Assembly: GCA_958295935.1 (NCBI GenBank)
Contig: OY282385.1
Coordinates: 868,001-932,000, forward strand
DNA length: 64,000 nucleotides
Reading direction: 5' to 3'
From: an uncultured Dehalococcoidia bacterium
Lineage (GTDB): Bacteria > Chloroflexota > Dehalococcoidia > Lucifugimonadales > Lucifugimonadaceae
Notes under the pieces: generated by a model
The model's input: the letters and a program-made list of their open reading frames with translations, nothing else
Databases searched by the model: none
Told to the model about the DNA's origin: nothing
Made by a program: the position numbers and the translations under genes
Shown: one piece after another, positions 34,608 through 43,915 of the stretch
Layout: every line of letters begins with the position of its first letter
Numbering within the stretch: position 1 is the stretch's first letter

Positions 34608-35039
34608 ATGACTCTTGAACGATGGAACCCCTTTGCGGAGATGAGGCGGATGGACGAGGCGTTGAACCGAATCTGGCATGGCGGGGCTTCCGGCGTGGAG
34701 ACGGACATCCCATGGGCGGCTCCGGTGGACGTGGTGCGGGATGGAGACGACATCATAGTCAGGGCATCTCTTCCGGGGGTGGAGGTGGAGAACATCGACG
34801 TGACGGTGGAGGGGGAGGCGCTGACCATCAAGGCTCAGTCCGCGGCCTCGTCTGAGAGCGGGGGGGATGGCTACCTGTTGAAGGAGAGGCGCACGGGGTC
34901 TTTCCACAGGTCGCTGGCACTGCCTGAGAGCGTGGACTTTGGGAATGCGGAGTCGAGCTACAAGGATGGCGTGCTGACGGTGAAGCTTCCGAAGCGCGAG
35001 TCGGCCAAGTCCCGGAGGCTAGAGGTGGTCGCCAGCTGA
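34608..35039 (+). CDS. hsp20: small heat-shock protein (Hsp20/alpha-crystallin family)
   Basis: A 143-residue Hsp20 family holdase. The N-terminus (MTLERWNPFAEMRRMDEALNRIW) and the alpha-crystallin domain (PVDVVRDGDDIIVRASLPGVEVENIDVTVEGEALTIKAQ to LPESVDFGNAESSYKDGVLTVKLPKRE) fit the family. The conserved GVL(T)V motif is at GVLTVKLPK. It binds unfolding proteins in the cytosol. ATG 34608 is preceded by AAGGAGG at seven bases; the longer frame upstream is non-coding leader. It is divergent from cbpA, and its transcript ends at a strong terminator. Confidence 0.93.
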   Translation: MTLERWNPFAEMRRMDEALNRIWHGGASGVETDIPWAAPVDVVRDGDDIIVRASLPGVEVENIDVTVEGEALTIKAQSAASSESGGDGYLLKERRTGSFHRSLALPESVDFGNAESSYKDGVLTVKLPKRESAKSRRLEVVAS

Positions 35040-35072
35040 TGCGGCTGGGCCGCGGCTGACAGGACCGAAGTG

Positions 35073-35113
35073 GGATCCCGTTCCGATTCGTCGGAGCGGG
35101 ATCCTTTAGTTTT
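35073..35113 (+). terminator. strong intrinsic terminator with UUCG tetraloop, after hsp20
   Basis: A 14-bp stem (GGATCCCGTTCCGA with TCGGAGCGGGATCC, one T-G pair) closes a TTCG tetraloop, followed by TTTAGTTTT. The stem is unusually long and the loop is one of the most stable tetraloops known. It separates the heat-shock island from the hopanoid cluster. Confidence 0.85.
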
Positions 35114-35215
35114 GGGTGCGGTGTATGCTGGCACGTTGGCGCTTGCGCCGGTTCCAGACCTCGTTGGGGCGGGCGTTTGTGCTGGGCCTTTTCAGATAGT
35201 TCAGGGGGGCATAGC

Positions 35216-36352
35216 ATGACCGGTGGACGCTGCGGCAGCTCGTATGCGCCGGGGATGGTTTTGCCGAAAGCGGACGCTCTTTCCACTGTTCCGGATCCTC
35301 CGGGGGATGCGTCCACGCGTGGTCTGCCGGGTTTCTTTGCTCGCTACCAGGGATTGATAGACGCTGCGCTGCGGCGCGAGTTGGAGCGCGAGGAGTTGCC
35401 GCTGTACGACGCTCTCCGCTACATGATGGGGTGGGTGGAGAGCGACGGCAGGCCCGCGGTATCAGGCGGGGGGAAGGCTGTTCGCCCTACGCTTTGCCTG
35501 CTTGCCAGCGAGGCGGCCGGGGGTGAGGTGGATCGTGCGATGCCTGCGGCGGTGGCTCTTGAGTACGTCCACAATTTTTCGCTCATTCACGACGACCTGG
35601 AAGATCGCGACCGTTTCCGGCGTCACCGTCTCACCGTGTGGGCGGTATGGGGTGAGGCTACGGCGCTGATTTCGGGGAATCTGATGTTGAAGGTGGCGGA
35701 TCGTGCGATTCAGGGTTTGATGGATCTGGGGGTGTCTGCGGGTGTGAGCGTGGAGGCCGGTAAGGCGCTGACTGCCAACTATTTGCGTATGATGGAGGGG
35801 CAGTTTCTGGACGTTTCATATGAGACGCGCTTGTCTGTCTCCGTGGAGGAGTATCTGGACATGATCGAGCGCAAGACGGGGGCGCTGATCGAGACTTCGG
35901 TGTATCTTGGCGCTCTAGTGGGGCGCGCGGGCGAGCCGGAGCGGGGGGTTGTGTCAGGTCTCCAGCGGGTGGGGTATGAGTTGGGAAGGGTTTTCCAGAT
36001 ACGCGACGACATGCTGGGTGTGTGGGGCGGTCCGGCGACGGGCAAGCCTGTGGGGGCTGACATCATCCGCAAGAAGAAGGCTCTTCCCGCGGTGCATGCG
36101 ATTTCGCACGCTTCCGGGTCTGGGAAAGCGGAGTTGGAGCGTATCTACGCTTCAGATACTGCGGCGTCAGCCTGTGACGTGGAGCGGGTACTCTCGATCA
36201 TGTCCTCTCTGAATACTCAAGATTACTGCCACCGGCTTGCTGCGGAGCGATGGCAGAATGCTCGCGCCGTGTTAAAGTCTCTTGAGTTGTCTGGGGATTC
36301 GGCCCGTGATTTCGAGGAGCTTGGAGACTATCTGCTGGTAAGAGAGAGTTGA
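35216..36352 (+). CDS. polyprenyl (farnesyl/geranylgeranyl-type) diphosphate synthase
   Basis: About 378 residues, trans-isoprenyl diphosphate synthase family. The first Asp-rich motif is DDLED (in LIHDDLEDRDRFRRH) and the second is DDMLG (in QIRDDMLGVWG), where the usual final Asp is Gly. GGGKAVRPTLCLLA is the conserved basic segment. It condenses isopentenyl diphosphate with allylic diphosphates; placed at the head of the hopanoid cluster, it probably supplies farnesyl diphosphate, though chain length cannot be set from sequence. ATG 35216 follows a G-rich ribosome site; the TTG/ATG frame starts upstream look weaker. hpnH starts 60 bp downstream. Confidence 0.88.
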   Translation: MTGGRCGSSYAPGMVLPKADALSTVPDPPGDASTRGLPGFFARYQGLIDAALRRELEREELPLYDALRYMMGWVESDGRPAVSGGGKAVRPTLCLLASEAAGGEVDRAMPAAVALEYVHNFSLIHDDLEDRDRFRRHRLTVWAVWGEATALISGNLMLKVADRAIQGLMDLGVSAGVSVEAGKALTANYLRMMEGQFLDVSYETRLSVSVEEYLDMIERKTGALIETSVYLGALVGRAGEPERGVVSGLQRVGYELGRVFQIRDDMLGVWGGPATGKPVGADIIRKKKALPAVHAISHASGSGKAELERIYASDTAASACDVERVLSIMSSLNTQDYCHRLAAERWQNARAVLKSLELSGDSARDFEELGDYLLVRES

Positions 36353-36412
36353 CGTCTTTTCCGGAGTAGCGCGTTTGCGCCCTCCTCCGCGAGGCGCAGC
36401 AGGAGATTTAGA

Positions 36413-37453
36413 ATGGCCAGACCGGTTGAGCTCGCTGTCAGGGTGGGCTGGTATCTCTTGAAGAACAAGTACATCAAGCGTCGGAAGCGCTTTCCGCTTG
36501 TGACGATGTTGGAGCCTCTGGAGGCGTGCAACCTGGCCTGCGAGGGTTGCGGGCGCATTCGTGAGTACGAGTCTGTGATTCACCGTCAGTTGACGGCTGA
36601 GGACTGCCTGGCGGCGTGTGAGGATTCCGGCGCTCCGGTGGTGTCAATAGCGGGCGGGGAGCCTACTATCTGGCCTCATCTGCCGGAGTTGGTGAACAAG
36701 TTGGTGGAACGTAAGAAGTTCGTGTACGTGTGCACGAACGCTCTGACCATGGGCAAGATGATGAAGGAGATTCCGCCGACGAAGTATTTTGCGTGGGTGA
36801 TTCACCTGGACGGTACCGGTGAGCGTCACGACGTTGCGGTATCTCGCAGGGGGGTTTACAAGATTGCGATGATGAACGCCCAGCGTGCGCTTGAGCGCGG
36901 CTATCGGGTGTGCAGCAACACGACGCTGTTTTCCGGCAGCGACGCGGACGATCTTCAGACGTTGTGGCGGAAAACCACTGAGATGGGTTTCGAGGGTGCG
37001 ATGGTGACGGCGGGTTACGACTACGAAAGCGTGCCGAACCAGCAGTTGTTCCTCAAGAAGAAGCAGGCTAAGGAGATATTCAAGAAGGTTCTGGATCCTG
37101 CCCTCACGAAGGACATCCGCCTGTACAACAACCCTCTGTATCTACAGTTTCTGCGCGGGGAGCGCGAGATCGAGAGTTGTACGGCGTGGTCGAATCCTAC
37201 GTACACGATCATGGGATGGCGTAATCCCTGCTACCCGCTGGCGGACTCTCATACTCAAGAGTTGGGCGACCTGATGCAGGACGAGGTTTGGGAGAACTAC
37301 GGGAACGCGCGTAAGGACTCTCGCTGCGCGAACTGCATGATGCATTGCGGGTTTGAATCGACGACGATATTCAGCGCCTTTTCGAGTCCGAAGGATGCGG
37401 CGGCCCTGGTGCGCGGGGGTGCGCTGACCAAGAGCGGGATTACGGCCGGATAG
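36413..37453 (+). CDS. hpnH: HpnH, radical SAM adenosyl-hopene transferase
   Basis: A 346-residue radical SAM protein. The [4Fe-4S] site is CNLACEGC (C39, C43, C46). TMLEPLEACNLACEGCGRI, the SIAGGEPTIWPH segment and a C-terminal cysteine cluster (CANCMMHCGFE) match HpnH. HpnH attaches 5'-deoxyadenosine to hopene, the first step to extended C35 hopanoids. The start is ATG. It belongs to the hpnH-hpnG-hpnA-shc run and precedes hpnG by 80 bp. Confidence 0.93.
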   Translation: MARPVELAVRVGWYLLKNKYIKRRKRFPLVTMLEPLEACNLACEGCGRIREYESVIHRQLTAEDCLAACEDSGAPVVSIAGGEPTIWPHLPELVNKLVERKKFVYVCTNALTMGKMMKEIPPTKYFAWVIHLDGTGERHDVAVSRRGVYKIAMMNAQRALERGYRVCSNTTLFSGSDADDLQTLWRKTTEMGFEGAMVTAGYDYESVPNQQLFLKKKQAKEIFKKVLDPALTKDIRLYNNPLYLQFLRGEREIESCTAWSNPTYTIMGWRNPCYPLADSHTQELGDLMQDEVWENYGNARKDSRCANCMMHCGFESTTIFSAFSSPKDAAALVRGGALTKSGITAG

Positions 37454-37533
37454 GCGGTCTGGCTCGATGCGGGTCAGTTCCTTGTCGAGGCTCGACTGGT
37501 CTTCGAGTAGCTGACGTTGCCCGGTGCAGCCGT

Positions 37534-38334
37534 ATGTTGTTGATACTTGCTGCTCTGCGTGAAGAGATTTCGGGCCTGCTGCGGTCCGGGAACGTTAGCG
37601 AGATCGACACGCCGTCGGGGTTCCTGGCCTGGAGCGGCGCGTTCGATCGGTCGAGCGGCGGGAGCCGGTTCGCGGTAGTAGTCAGCGGTACGGGTCATGA
37701 GAGAGCTCGCAACGCTGCGGAGTGGGCGGTTGAGAACGTAGAGAGCGATCATGTTCTGGTAACCGGTTTTGCCGGCAGCGCTTTGGCTGCGCTTCAGGGC
37801 GGGGATCTTGTTCTGGCGACGAAAGTGTCTTGCACGGAGGGTTCTCCGGTTGATTGGAGCGCGGGGAGCCTGGGGGCTGCGGTGACGCCGGATAGGGGTC
37901 TCACAGCCCGCGCCCGGTCGGTGGCGGAGCTTTCCGGTATAGATTTAACTCTGGGCCTCGTGATGTCGCTTCCAGTGGTGGCCAGGACGGCCGGACTGAA
38001 GGCGTGGATTGGGAGCAGGCTTGGGGCTGCGGCCGTGGACCTCGAGAGTTACGCCGCGAGTAGTGTTGCTATGGAAGCGGGTGCGCGGTTCACCGTCGTG
38101 CGTGCGATCGTGGACGTTCTGAGTTGCGATTTGCCTGAGCTTGTGAGCAAGGTTGGGCAGGGGCCTTCGGACGGCAAGGTGTATCGTGCGCTGACGTATC
38201 TTGCTCGCAGGCCGTCGGAGCTTTCGAGTCTGCGCAGATTAGCGGGCTCGTCGTCCGCGGCTCGGCGCACTCTGACCAAGTTCTGCATAGAGTTCAGCCG
38301 CAGGCTGAATGAGGCTGACGGGGTTGGTCGATGA
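37534..38334 (+). CDS. hpnG: HpnG-like adenosylhopane nucleosidase
   Basis: A 266-residue protein of the purine phosphorylase/MTAN fold. The start MLLILAALREEISGLL, the GTGHERARNAAEW motif, the TGFAGSALAALQGGDLVLATKV segment, and AAAVDLESYAASSVAMEAG (the acidic nucleoside-binding motif) fit HpnG. HpnG removes adenine from adenosylhopane, leading to ribosylhopane. Its stop overlaps the hpnA start by 4 bp. The family is divergent, so the HpnG assignment rests partly on position between hpnH and hpnA. Confidence 0.85.
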   Translation: MLLILAALREEISGLLRSGNVSEIDTPSGFLAWSGAFDRSSGGSRFAVVVSGTGHERARNAAEWAVENVESDHVLVTGFAGSALAALQGGDLVLATKVSCTEGSPVDWSAGSLGAAVTPDRGLTARARSVAELSGIDLTLGLVMSLPVVARTAGLKAWIGSRLGAAAVDLESYAASSVAMEAGARFTVVRAIVDVLSCDLPELVSKVGQGPSDGKVYRALTYLARRPSELSSLRRLAGSSSAARRTLTKFCIEFSRRLNEADGVGR

Positions 38335-39368
38335 GATTCCTGGTAACCGGAGCGACGGGTTTCGTGGGGGGAGCGGTGGCGAGTCGGCTTGCTTTGGCAG
38401 GTCACGAGGTGTTGGGTCTGGTTCGTCCGGGCCGCGATGGTTCGGCGTTGAGGGCGCGGGGCGTGATTCCAGTAACGGGCGACCTGCTGGACAGGTCGTC
38501 TCTGGAGCGTGCGCTCGAAGGGGTGGAAGGTCTTTTCAACGTTGCGGGTCTGTACGCCTTTTGGTCCAAGGACCGGTCGTTGTTCTACAGGACGAACGTG
38601 TCTGGGGTTGAGATGGCGCTGGATGCTGCTCGCAAGGCCGGGGTTGGGCGCGTGGTGCACACGAGTACGGTTGCTACGCTCAGATGGCCTGGTCGGGGGC
38701 TTCTGGCTGACGAGTCCTGCGTCGGCTCTCCGGAGGACCTTAGCGGGGATTACAAGAAGTCCAAGTTTCTGGGGGAGGAGGCCGCTCTTTCCGCTAATTC
38801 GAGGGGGTTCGAGGTGGTGGTGGTGAACCCGACCGCGCCTGTGGGTCCCGGCGATTTCAAACCTACTCCGACCGGTCGAATAGTGCTGGAGTTCCTGAAG
38901 CGCAAGTTTCCGGGCTACGTGGATACCGGTCTGAACATTTGCGACGTGGATGACGCTGCGGATGGGCACGCTGCGGCGTTCTTCAAGGGTCGCGCCGGGG
39001 AGCGTTATATTCTTGGCGGCGAGAATCTTTCGCTGCGTGAGGTGTACCGTTCGTTGGAAAGATCGACGGGTCTGCGCCGTCGTCCAATCCGTGTACCATA
39101 TGCGGTCGCTCTGACCGCCGGATTGTTTGACGAGTTCTTCGAGGGCGTGTTAATGGGAAGGGAGCCTTACGTACCCGCTGAAGGGCTGCGAGTGGCTCGT
39201 CGGCCGATGTTTGCCGACTGGTCGAAGGCAGCCTCGGAGTTGGGTTTTCGTTCTCGGCCGGCCGCCGAGTCTCTGGCGCGCGCTGCGAGCTGGTTTTCGT
39301 CGCGCGGATACGCGGGCGCCGGGCGGTTGGGGGCCGCTGCTGCGGGTCGAACAGGAGGGATCGAATGA
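38331..39368 (+). CDS. hpnA: HpnA, hopanoid-associated sugar epimerase
   Basis: A 345-residue NAD-dependent epimerase/dehydratase. The Rossmann motif GATGFVGGAVA is at the N-terminus, and STVATLRWPGRG and YKKSKFLGEE (Y-x3-K) supply the catalytic Tyr and Lys. In hopanoid gene clusters HpnA follows the HpnG/HpnH genes and is thought to act on sugar-modified hopanoids; its exact reaction is not settled. It overlaps hpnG and shc by 4 bp on both sides, so the three are translationally coupled. Confidence 0.87.
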   Translation: MRFLVTGATGFVGGAVASRLALAGHEVLGLVRPGRDGSALRARGVIPVTGDLLDRSSLERALEGVEGLFNVAGLYAFWSKDRSLFYRTNVSGVEMALDAARKAGVGRVVHTSTVATLRWPGRGLLADESCVGSPEDLSGDYKKSKFLGEEAALSANSRGFEVVVVNPTAPVGPGDFKPTPTGRIVLEFLKRKFPGYVDTGLNICDVDDAADGHAAAFFKGRAGERYILGGENLSLREVYRSLERSTGLRRRPIRVPYAVALTAGLFDEFFEGVLMGREPYVPAEGLRVARRPMFADWSKAASELGFRSRPAAESLARAASWFSSRGYAGAGRLGAAAAGRTGGIE

Positions 39369-41416
39369 CGGCGCTGACTGAACGTCCGTACCATCGGCAT
39401 GAGCCTCCTTTTCGGGTGGGGATGCCCGCCGGTCCACTACATGAGGGCCCTGCGCGAAGCGTGGATGAGGCTATTGGGAGGACCGTTGGGTTGCTGCGGG
39501 CCGCGCAGCACGAGGATGGCTACTGGTGGGGCGAGCTGGAGTCCAATCCCACGATGGAGGCGGAGTACGTCTTTCTGAGCCACATTCTGCGCTCTTCAGA
39601 CCCTGTCAGGTTGGGTAAGATTGCGCGCCATCTGGAGCGTTTGCAGGAGGCTGACGGCGGTTGGCGTCTCTACTATGGGGCTGCTAGCGACCTGAGCACG
39701 ACGGTGGAGTGCTACACGGCGTTGAAGATTGCGGGGCGAGATCCGGATTCGCCTTCTATGCGTGCGGCTCGGGAGTTGATTCTTTCCAAGGGTGGTGTTG
39801 AAAAGGCGCGCAGTTTTACCAAGATATGGCTTGCGATGCTTGGTCAGTGGGATTGGTCAGGCACGCCCTACGTGGCTCCGGAGTTGATCTTCGTTCCGAA
39901 GCGGTTGCCGTTCAACGTCTACTCGTTTGCGAGCTGGGCCCGCGGCACGGTGGTGCCGATGACGATTATCCTTTCCCGTAGGCCGGTCTTTCCGTTGCCT
40001 TCCGGCGCTGAGATCGACGAGCTTTACGTGAACGGGCGTGAGAAGGCTGATTATTCGGTTCCGTTGCCCGATGGTTTTGGGTGGGAGCGTTTGCTCTACG
40101 CGGGCGATCGTCTGCTATCCGCTGCGGAGCGCTTGCCTTGGAACCCGCTCAGGGGCAGGGCTTTGCGGGAGATCGAAAAGTGGATCGTGGAGCGTCAGGA
40201 GGCGGATGGCAGCTGGGGCGGGATCCAGCCGCCGTGGGTCTACTCGTTGATAGCGTTGCATCAGCTTGGCTATTCTTTGGACCATCCGGTAATGCGGAAG
40301 GGGTTGGAGGGTTTTGACGGGTTTGCCATAGAGGATGATGAGACTTGGCGCTTGCAGGCGTGCGTATCTCCGGTATGGGACACGTGCCTGACTCTGAACG
40401 CTTTGCTGGTTGCCGGGGTGGATCCGGAGGACCCTATGGCGGTGGGTGCGGCTGACTGGCTCGTTTCCCGTCAGGTGCGCAAACCGGGCGATTGGACGGA
40501 GAAGGTGCCGAATCAGGAGCCTGGCGGCTGGGCATTCGAGTTTTGCAACGATACGTACCCCGATACTGACGATGCGGCTGAGATTCTGCTGGCTATAGGC
40601 CGGTCAGGCAAGAGTGGGTCGGCCGAGCGGGATGCGGCGGTGGAGCGCGGCATGCGCTGGCTCTTGAGTATGCAGAGCAAGAACGGTGGCTGGGGTTCGT
40701 TCGACAAGGACAACACTTCTCGTCTGGCTACCAAGATTCCGTTCTTCGATTTCGGCGAGACTATCGATCCTCCGTCGGTGGACGTAACGGCTCACATTCT
40801 GGAAGCTCTGGGTGTGTTGGGTTGGAGTCCGGATACCCCGGCTGTGCGTCGTGCTTTGGATTACATATGGTCTGAACAGGAAGAGGACGGCCCCTGGTTC
40901 GGCAGGTGGGGGGTGAATTACATTTACGGTACGGCATCGGTTCTTCCTGCGCTGGAGTCGATTGGTCACGACATGAGGGACCCTCGAGTAAAACTTGCTG
41001 CGGACTGGTTAGAATCGCGTCAGAACGTGGACGGGGGCTGGGGCGAATCGTGCGCCTCATACGCGGATCCTGGTCTGCGCGGGCGCGGGGACAGTACTGC
41101 TTCGCAGACTGCGTGGGCGTTGATTGCGCTGATGGCGGCTGGCCGGGTGGGTAGCCGATCGGTGGTGAGAGGCGCGGAGTTTCTGGTAAAAACGCAGGAG
41201 CATGATGGCACGTGGGAAGAACCGCAGTATACTGCTACGGGTTTCCCTGGTTATGGCATCGGGGATCGGAGATTCAAGTCGCCTGGGGGCGATCCAAAAG
41301 AACTGCTTCCGACTGAACTGCCTTCAGGATTCATGATCAAGTATCATATGTACCGCATCTACTGGCCGCTGCATGCGCTGGGACGTTTCCGGGCGCTTCA
41401 GGTATCCTTGCGATGA
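39365..41416 (+). CDS. shc: squalene-hopene cyclase
   Basis: A 683-residue class II triterpene cyclase. The protonating motif DTDDA is at 400-404 and several QW repeats are visible (QEADGSWG, MQSKNGGWG, QEEDGPW, QNVDGGWG). It cyclises squalene to hopene at the cytoplasmic face of the membrane. The TPYVAPELIFVPKRLPFN segment near 167-184 also fits the family. The start overlaps hpnA by 4 bp. A thiamine-phosphate-synthase-like gene follows, then the squalene genes hpnC-D-E. Confidence 0.96.
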   Translation: MTALTERPYHRHEPPFRVGMPAGPLHEGPARSVDEAIGRTVGLLRAAQHEDGYWWGELESNPTMEAEYVFLSHILRSSDPVRLGKIARHLERLQEADGGWRLYYGAASDLSTTVECYTALKIAGRDPDSPSMRAARELILSKGGVEKARSFTKIWLAMLGQWDWSGTPYVAPELIFVPKRLPFNVYSFASWARGTVVPMTIILSRRPVFPLPSGAEIDELYVNGREKADYSVPLPDGFGWERLLYAGDRLLSAAERLPWNPLRGRALREIEKWIVERQEADGSWGGIQPPWVYSLIALHQLGYSLDHPVMRKGLEGFDGFAIEDDETWRLQACVSPVWDTCLTLNALLVAGVDPEDPMAVGAADWLVSRQVRKPGDWTEKVPNQEPGGWAFEFCNDTYPDTDDAAEILLAIGRSGKSGSAERDAAVERGMRWLLSMQSKNGGWGSFDKDNTSRLATKIPFFDFGETIDPPSVDVTAHILEALGVLGWSPDTPAVRRALDYIWSEQEEDGPWFGRWGVNYIYGTASVLPALESIGHDMRDPRVKLAADWLESRQNVDGGWGESCASYADPGLRGRGDSTASQTAWALIALMAAGRVGSRSVVRGAEFLVKTQEHDGTWEEPQYTATGFPGYGIGDRRFKSPGGDPKELLPTELPSGFMIKYHMYRIYWPLHALGRFRALQVSLR

Positions 41417-41457
41417 GTCCAAGCGCGCGGCATTTGGTTTCAGGGGGGTAATTCAGC

Positions 41458-42003
41458 TTGCCAAATCCAAAAGCGGCTGAGATCTCGGCGTCCGAGACGA
41501 ACGGGCGCGTCAAGTACCTGAACGGCCGGTCTCCCGCGATCCAGTCTGCCGGAACGGGTTACCGCGTCTTCAACAGGGAATTGGAGATCGAGAGCGGCGA
41601 CGCTCCGGAGTTCCTGGACCTGACCGACGTAGTGAAGGAGACGATAGCGGAGTCGGGGGTGAGGAACGGTCAGGCTCTGGTCTTCAGCCGGCATACGACG
41701 GCAGCGATCAAGATCAACGAGAACGAACCGCTGCTTCTGAGGGACATGGAGCATTTTCTGGAGCGTTGCGCGCCGAAGGATGCCTACTATGGGCACAACG
41801 ATTTTGCGATTCGCACAGTGAACATGCACGAGGACGAGTGCCCGAACGGCCATAGCCATTGTCAGCACCTGATACTCAACAGCAGCGAGACCATCCCGAT
41901 AGTGGACGGCGAGCCGTTCCTGGGTGAGTTCCAGCGGGTATTCTTCATCGAGTTGGACGAGCTCAAGAACCGCCGGGTGCTGCTGCAAGTGACCGGCATC
42001 TAG
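41458..42003 (+). CDS. yjbQ: YjbQ/UPF0047 family protein (secondary thiamine-phosphate synthase-type)
   Basis: A 181-residue protein of the UPF0047 family. NGQALVFSRHTTAAIKINENEP, the GHNDFAIRTVNMHEDECPNGHSHCQHLILNSSETIP segment, and the closing LGEFQRVFFIELDELKNRRVLLQV are diagnostic. The histidines may form a metal site. E. coli YjbQ has weak thiamine-phosphate-synthase activity, but the true role is unclear. The start is TTG with a run of six G's upstream. It sits between shc and hpnC in the hopanoid cluster, with 41 and 50 bp gaps, so a link to lipid metabolism is possible but unproven. Confidence 0.82.
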   Translation: MPNPKAAEISASETNGRVKYLNGRSPAIQSAGTGYRVFNRELEIESGDAPEFLDLTDVVKETIAESGVRNGQALVFSRHTTAAIKINENEPLLLRDMEHFLERCAPKDAYYGHNDFAIRTVNMHEDECPNGHSHCQHLILNSSETIPIVDGEPFLGEFQRVFFIELDELKNRRVLLQVTGI

Positions 42004-42053
42004 ATTTCCGGTCGGGCCAGTCCCCGGTTCCCGCGGGGCGATGGGAGGGCGGC

Positions 42054-42974
42054 TTGGACCTACCGGTAATCGACCCTGCGCCCCGTACTTTCGGCGCGGC
42101 GACTCCCGAATCCGCTTTCCGGGCCTGTGAGGCCTTGGCTCGGTCTCATTATGAGAATTTCTCCGTGGGGACGCGTCTGATTCCGAAAGGCGTTCGCCGG
42201 CATCTGTACGCGGTGTATGCCTTTTGCCGCGGCGTGGACGATCTGGGGGATGAGGCTTCCGGCGACCGCATGGCTTTGCTCGACGAGTGGGAGCGTCAGT
42301 TGCGGCTTTGCTATGAGGGTATGCCCAGCCACGTGTATTTCGCGGCGCTGCGCGAGACGATCCGGGAGTTCGATATTCCTGCTGAGCCTTTCCTGAAGCT
42401 GATCGAGGCCAATCGCCGGGATCAGACGGTCAAGCGGCATCCCGACTATGCGGAGTTGCTGGATTACTGCGACCACTCTGCGAACCCGGTGGGTCGTATA
42501 GCGCTCTACGTGTTCGGTCACCGGGAGCCGGAGTTGCACGCTCTTTCGGATTACACGTGCACGGCTTTGCAGTTGACGAATTTCTGGCAGGACGCGGCGC
42601 GTGACTACGCTATGGGCCGGATATACATTCCCCAGTCCGACATGGCGGATTACGGTGTGAGCGAGGAGACGATAGCTCAGGGGAATGCGACTCCAGAGTT
42701 TCGTCGTTTGATGCGCTTCGAGGTTGAGAGAACGAAAGACCTCTTCCGCCGCGGCTACGCGCTTGCTCACCGCGTGGTTAAACCGGTTCGCATAGACTTG
42801 GCGCTGTTCACGGCCGGCGGTCTTTCGATACTGAGGGCTATCGAGAAGCAGGACTACGATACGTTGTCCCGCCGCCCTGCCCTTTCAAAGTTCGGGAAGG
42901 CCAGGCTGTTGGGGACGGCCTGGCTGCGGTCACGGGTCGGGCTGTCTCCGTTGCCGCAGCGGATGTTTAACTAG
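42054..42974 (+). CDS. hpnC: HpnC, hydroxysqualene synthase
   Basis: A 306-residue squalene/phytoene-synthase family protein. The Asp-rich motifs are present: AVYAFCRGVDDLGDE (near 53-67), and QLTNFWQDAARDYAMGRIYIP in the second half. In the HpnCDE route HpnC converts presqualene diphosphate (from HpnD) to hydroxysqualene. Its position just ahead of hpnD and hpnE supports HpnC over phytoene synthase. Start is TTG at 42054 with GGGAGG a few bases upstream. The gap to hpnD is 35 bp. Confidence 0.92.
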   Translation: MDLPVIDPAPRTFGAATPESAFRACEALARSHYENFSVGTRLIPKGVRRHLYAVYAFCRGVDDLGDEASGDRMALLDEWERQLRLCYEGMPSHVYFAALRETIREFDIPAEPFLKLIEANRRDQTVKRHPDYAELLDYCDHSANPVGRIALYVFGHREPELHALSDYTCTALQLTNFWQDAARDYAMGRIYIPQSDMADYGVSEETIAQGNATPEFRRLMRFEVERTKDLFRRGYALAHRVVKPVRIDLALFTAGGLSILRAIEKQDYDTLSRRPALSKFGKARLLGTAWLRSRVGLSPLPQRMFN

Positions 42975-43009
42975 ATGGCGTTGAGCGCCGGGGGCCTGCG
43001 GGCATCCAG

Positions 43010-43915
43010 ATGGATACAGTGGGTACTACAAGAAAGGCTGAACTTCCGGACCCTGTGGAGTTGGGGCGGGCGTATGAGGAATGCCAATCGATAACGAAGG
43101 CGAGTTCCACGAATTTCTACTACGCCTTTTTGACTCTGCCGCCGGAGAAGCGTCGTTCGATCTACGCGGCTTATGCCTTCTGCCGCCTGTGCGACGACAT
43201 AGTGGACGACCCGGATCGCGGCGATTCGGCGGCCGTGCGTTTGCTGGAGGTTCGCGAGCGTCTTGCGGGTGTGTACGAGGGGCGTGCCGAGGGGGCTATC
43301 TGGATTGCGTTGCGGCATTCGCAGCAGAGGTACGGGATACCTATGTCCTGGTTCGTGGACGTGATTGACGGCTGCGAGATGGATCTGACGACTTCCATCT
43401 ACGATACGTTCGAGGAGGTGTCGCATTACTGCCGTCGGGTTGCGAGCGCGGTTGGGTTGATTTGCATTGAGATTTGCGGCTATGAGGACAAGCGGGCCGT
43501 GGAGTACGCGATCGATCTTGGCATGGCTATGCAGTTGACCAACATCCTGCGCGATCTGGGGGAAGACGCTCGAGCCGGGCGCGTCTATCTGCCTCGTGAG
43601 GAGTTGGATCGCTTCGGGTACTCCAAGGAGGATCTGATGGCCGGCGTGATAAATGAGCCGTTCCGCGATCTGATGCGCTTCCAGGTGGATCGGGCACGAC
43701 GCTATTTTGAGAGCGGTTCAAGGCTGTTTCCCTTGCTCGACCGGCGATCCAGGGCTTGTCCTCGCACGATTGCGTCGGTTTATCGCGGGTTGCTAGAACG
43801 TATGGAGTCGGCCGATTACGACGTTTTCAGCCGCAGAGTTAGCCTTGGCACGTCTTCCAAGGTTGCGCTGGCGGCCAGGTTGTGGCTTCAAAGCCGGATT
43901 CCGGTACTGTCCTGA
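43010..43915 (+). CDS. hpnD: HpnD, presqualene diphosphate synthase
   Basis: A 301-residue squalene/phytoene-synthase family protein. It carries AAYAFCRLCDDIVDDPD and MQLTNILRDLGEDARAGRVYLP, the two Mg2+-binding Asp-rich motifs. HpnD joins two farnesyl diphosphates to presqualene diphosphate, the substrate of HpnC. It is distinct from HpnC in the first motif (CDDIVDD against VDDLGDE). Start is ATG at 43010. The 3' end overlaps hpnE by 34 bp from the GTG chosen there. Confidence 0.93.
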   Translation: MDTVGTTRKAELPDPVELGRAYEECQSITKASSTNFYYAFLTLPPEKRRSIYAAYAFCRLCDDIVDDPDRGDSAAVRLLEVRERLAGVYEGRAEGAIWIALRHSQQRYGIPMSWFVDVIDGCEMDLTTSIYDTFEEVSHYCRRVASAVGLICIEICGYEDKRAVEYAIDLGMAMQLTNILRDLGEDARAGRVYLPREELDRFGYSKEDLMAGVINEPFRDLMRFQVDRARRYFESGSRLFPLLDRRSRACPRTIASVYRGLLERMESADYDVFSRRVSLGTSSKVALAARLWLQSRIPVLS

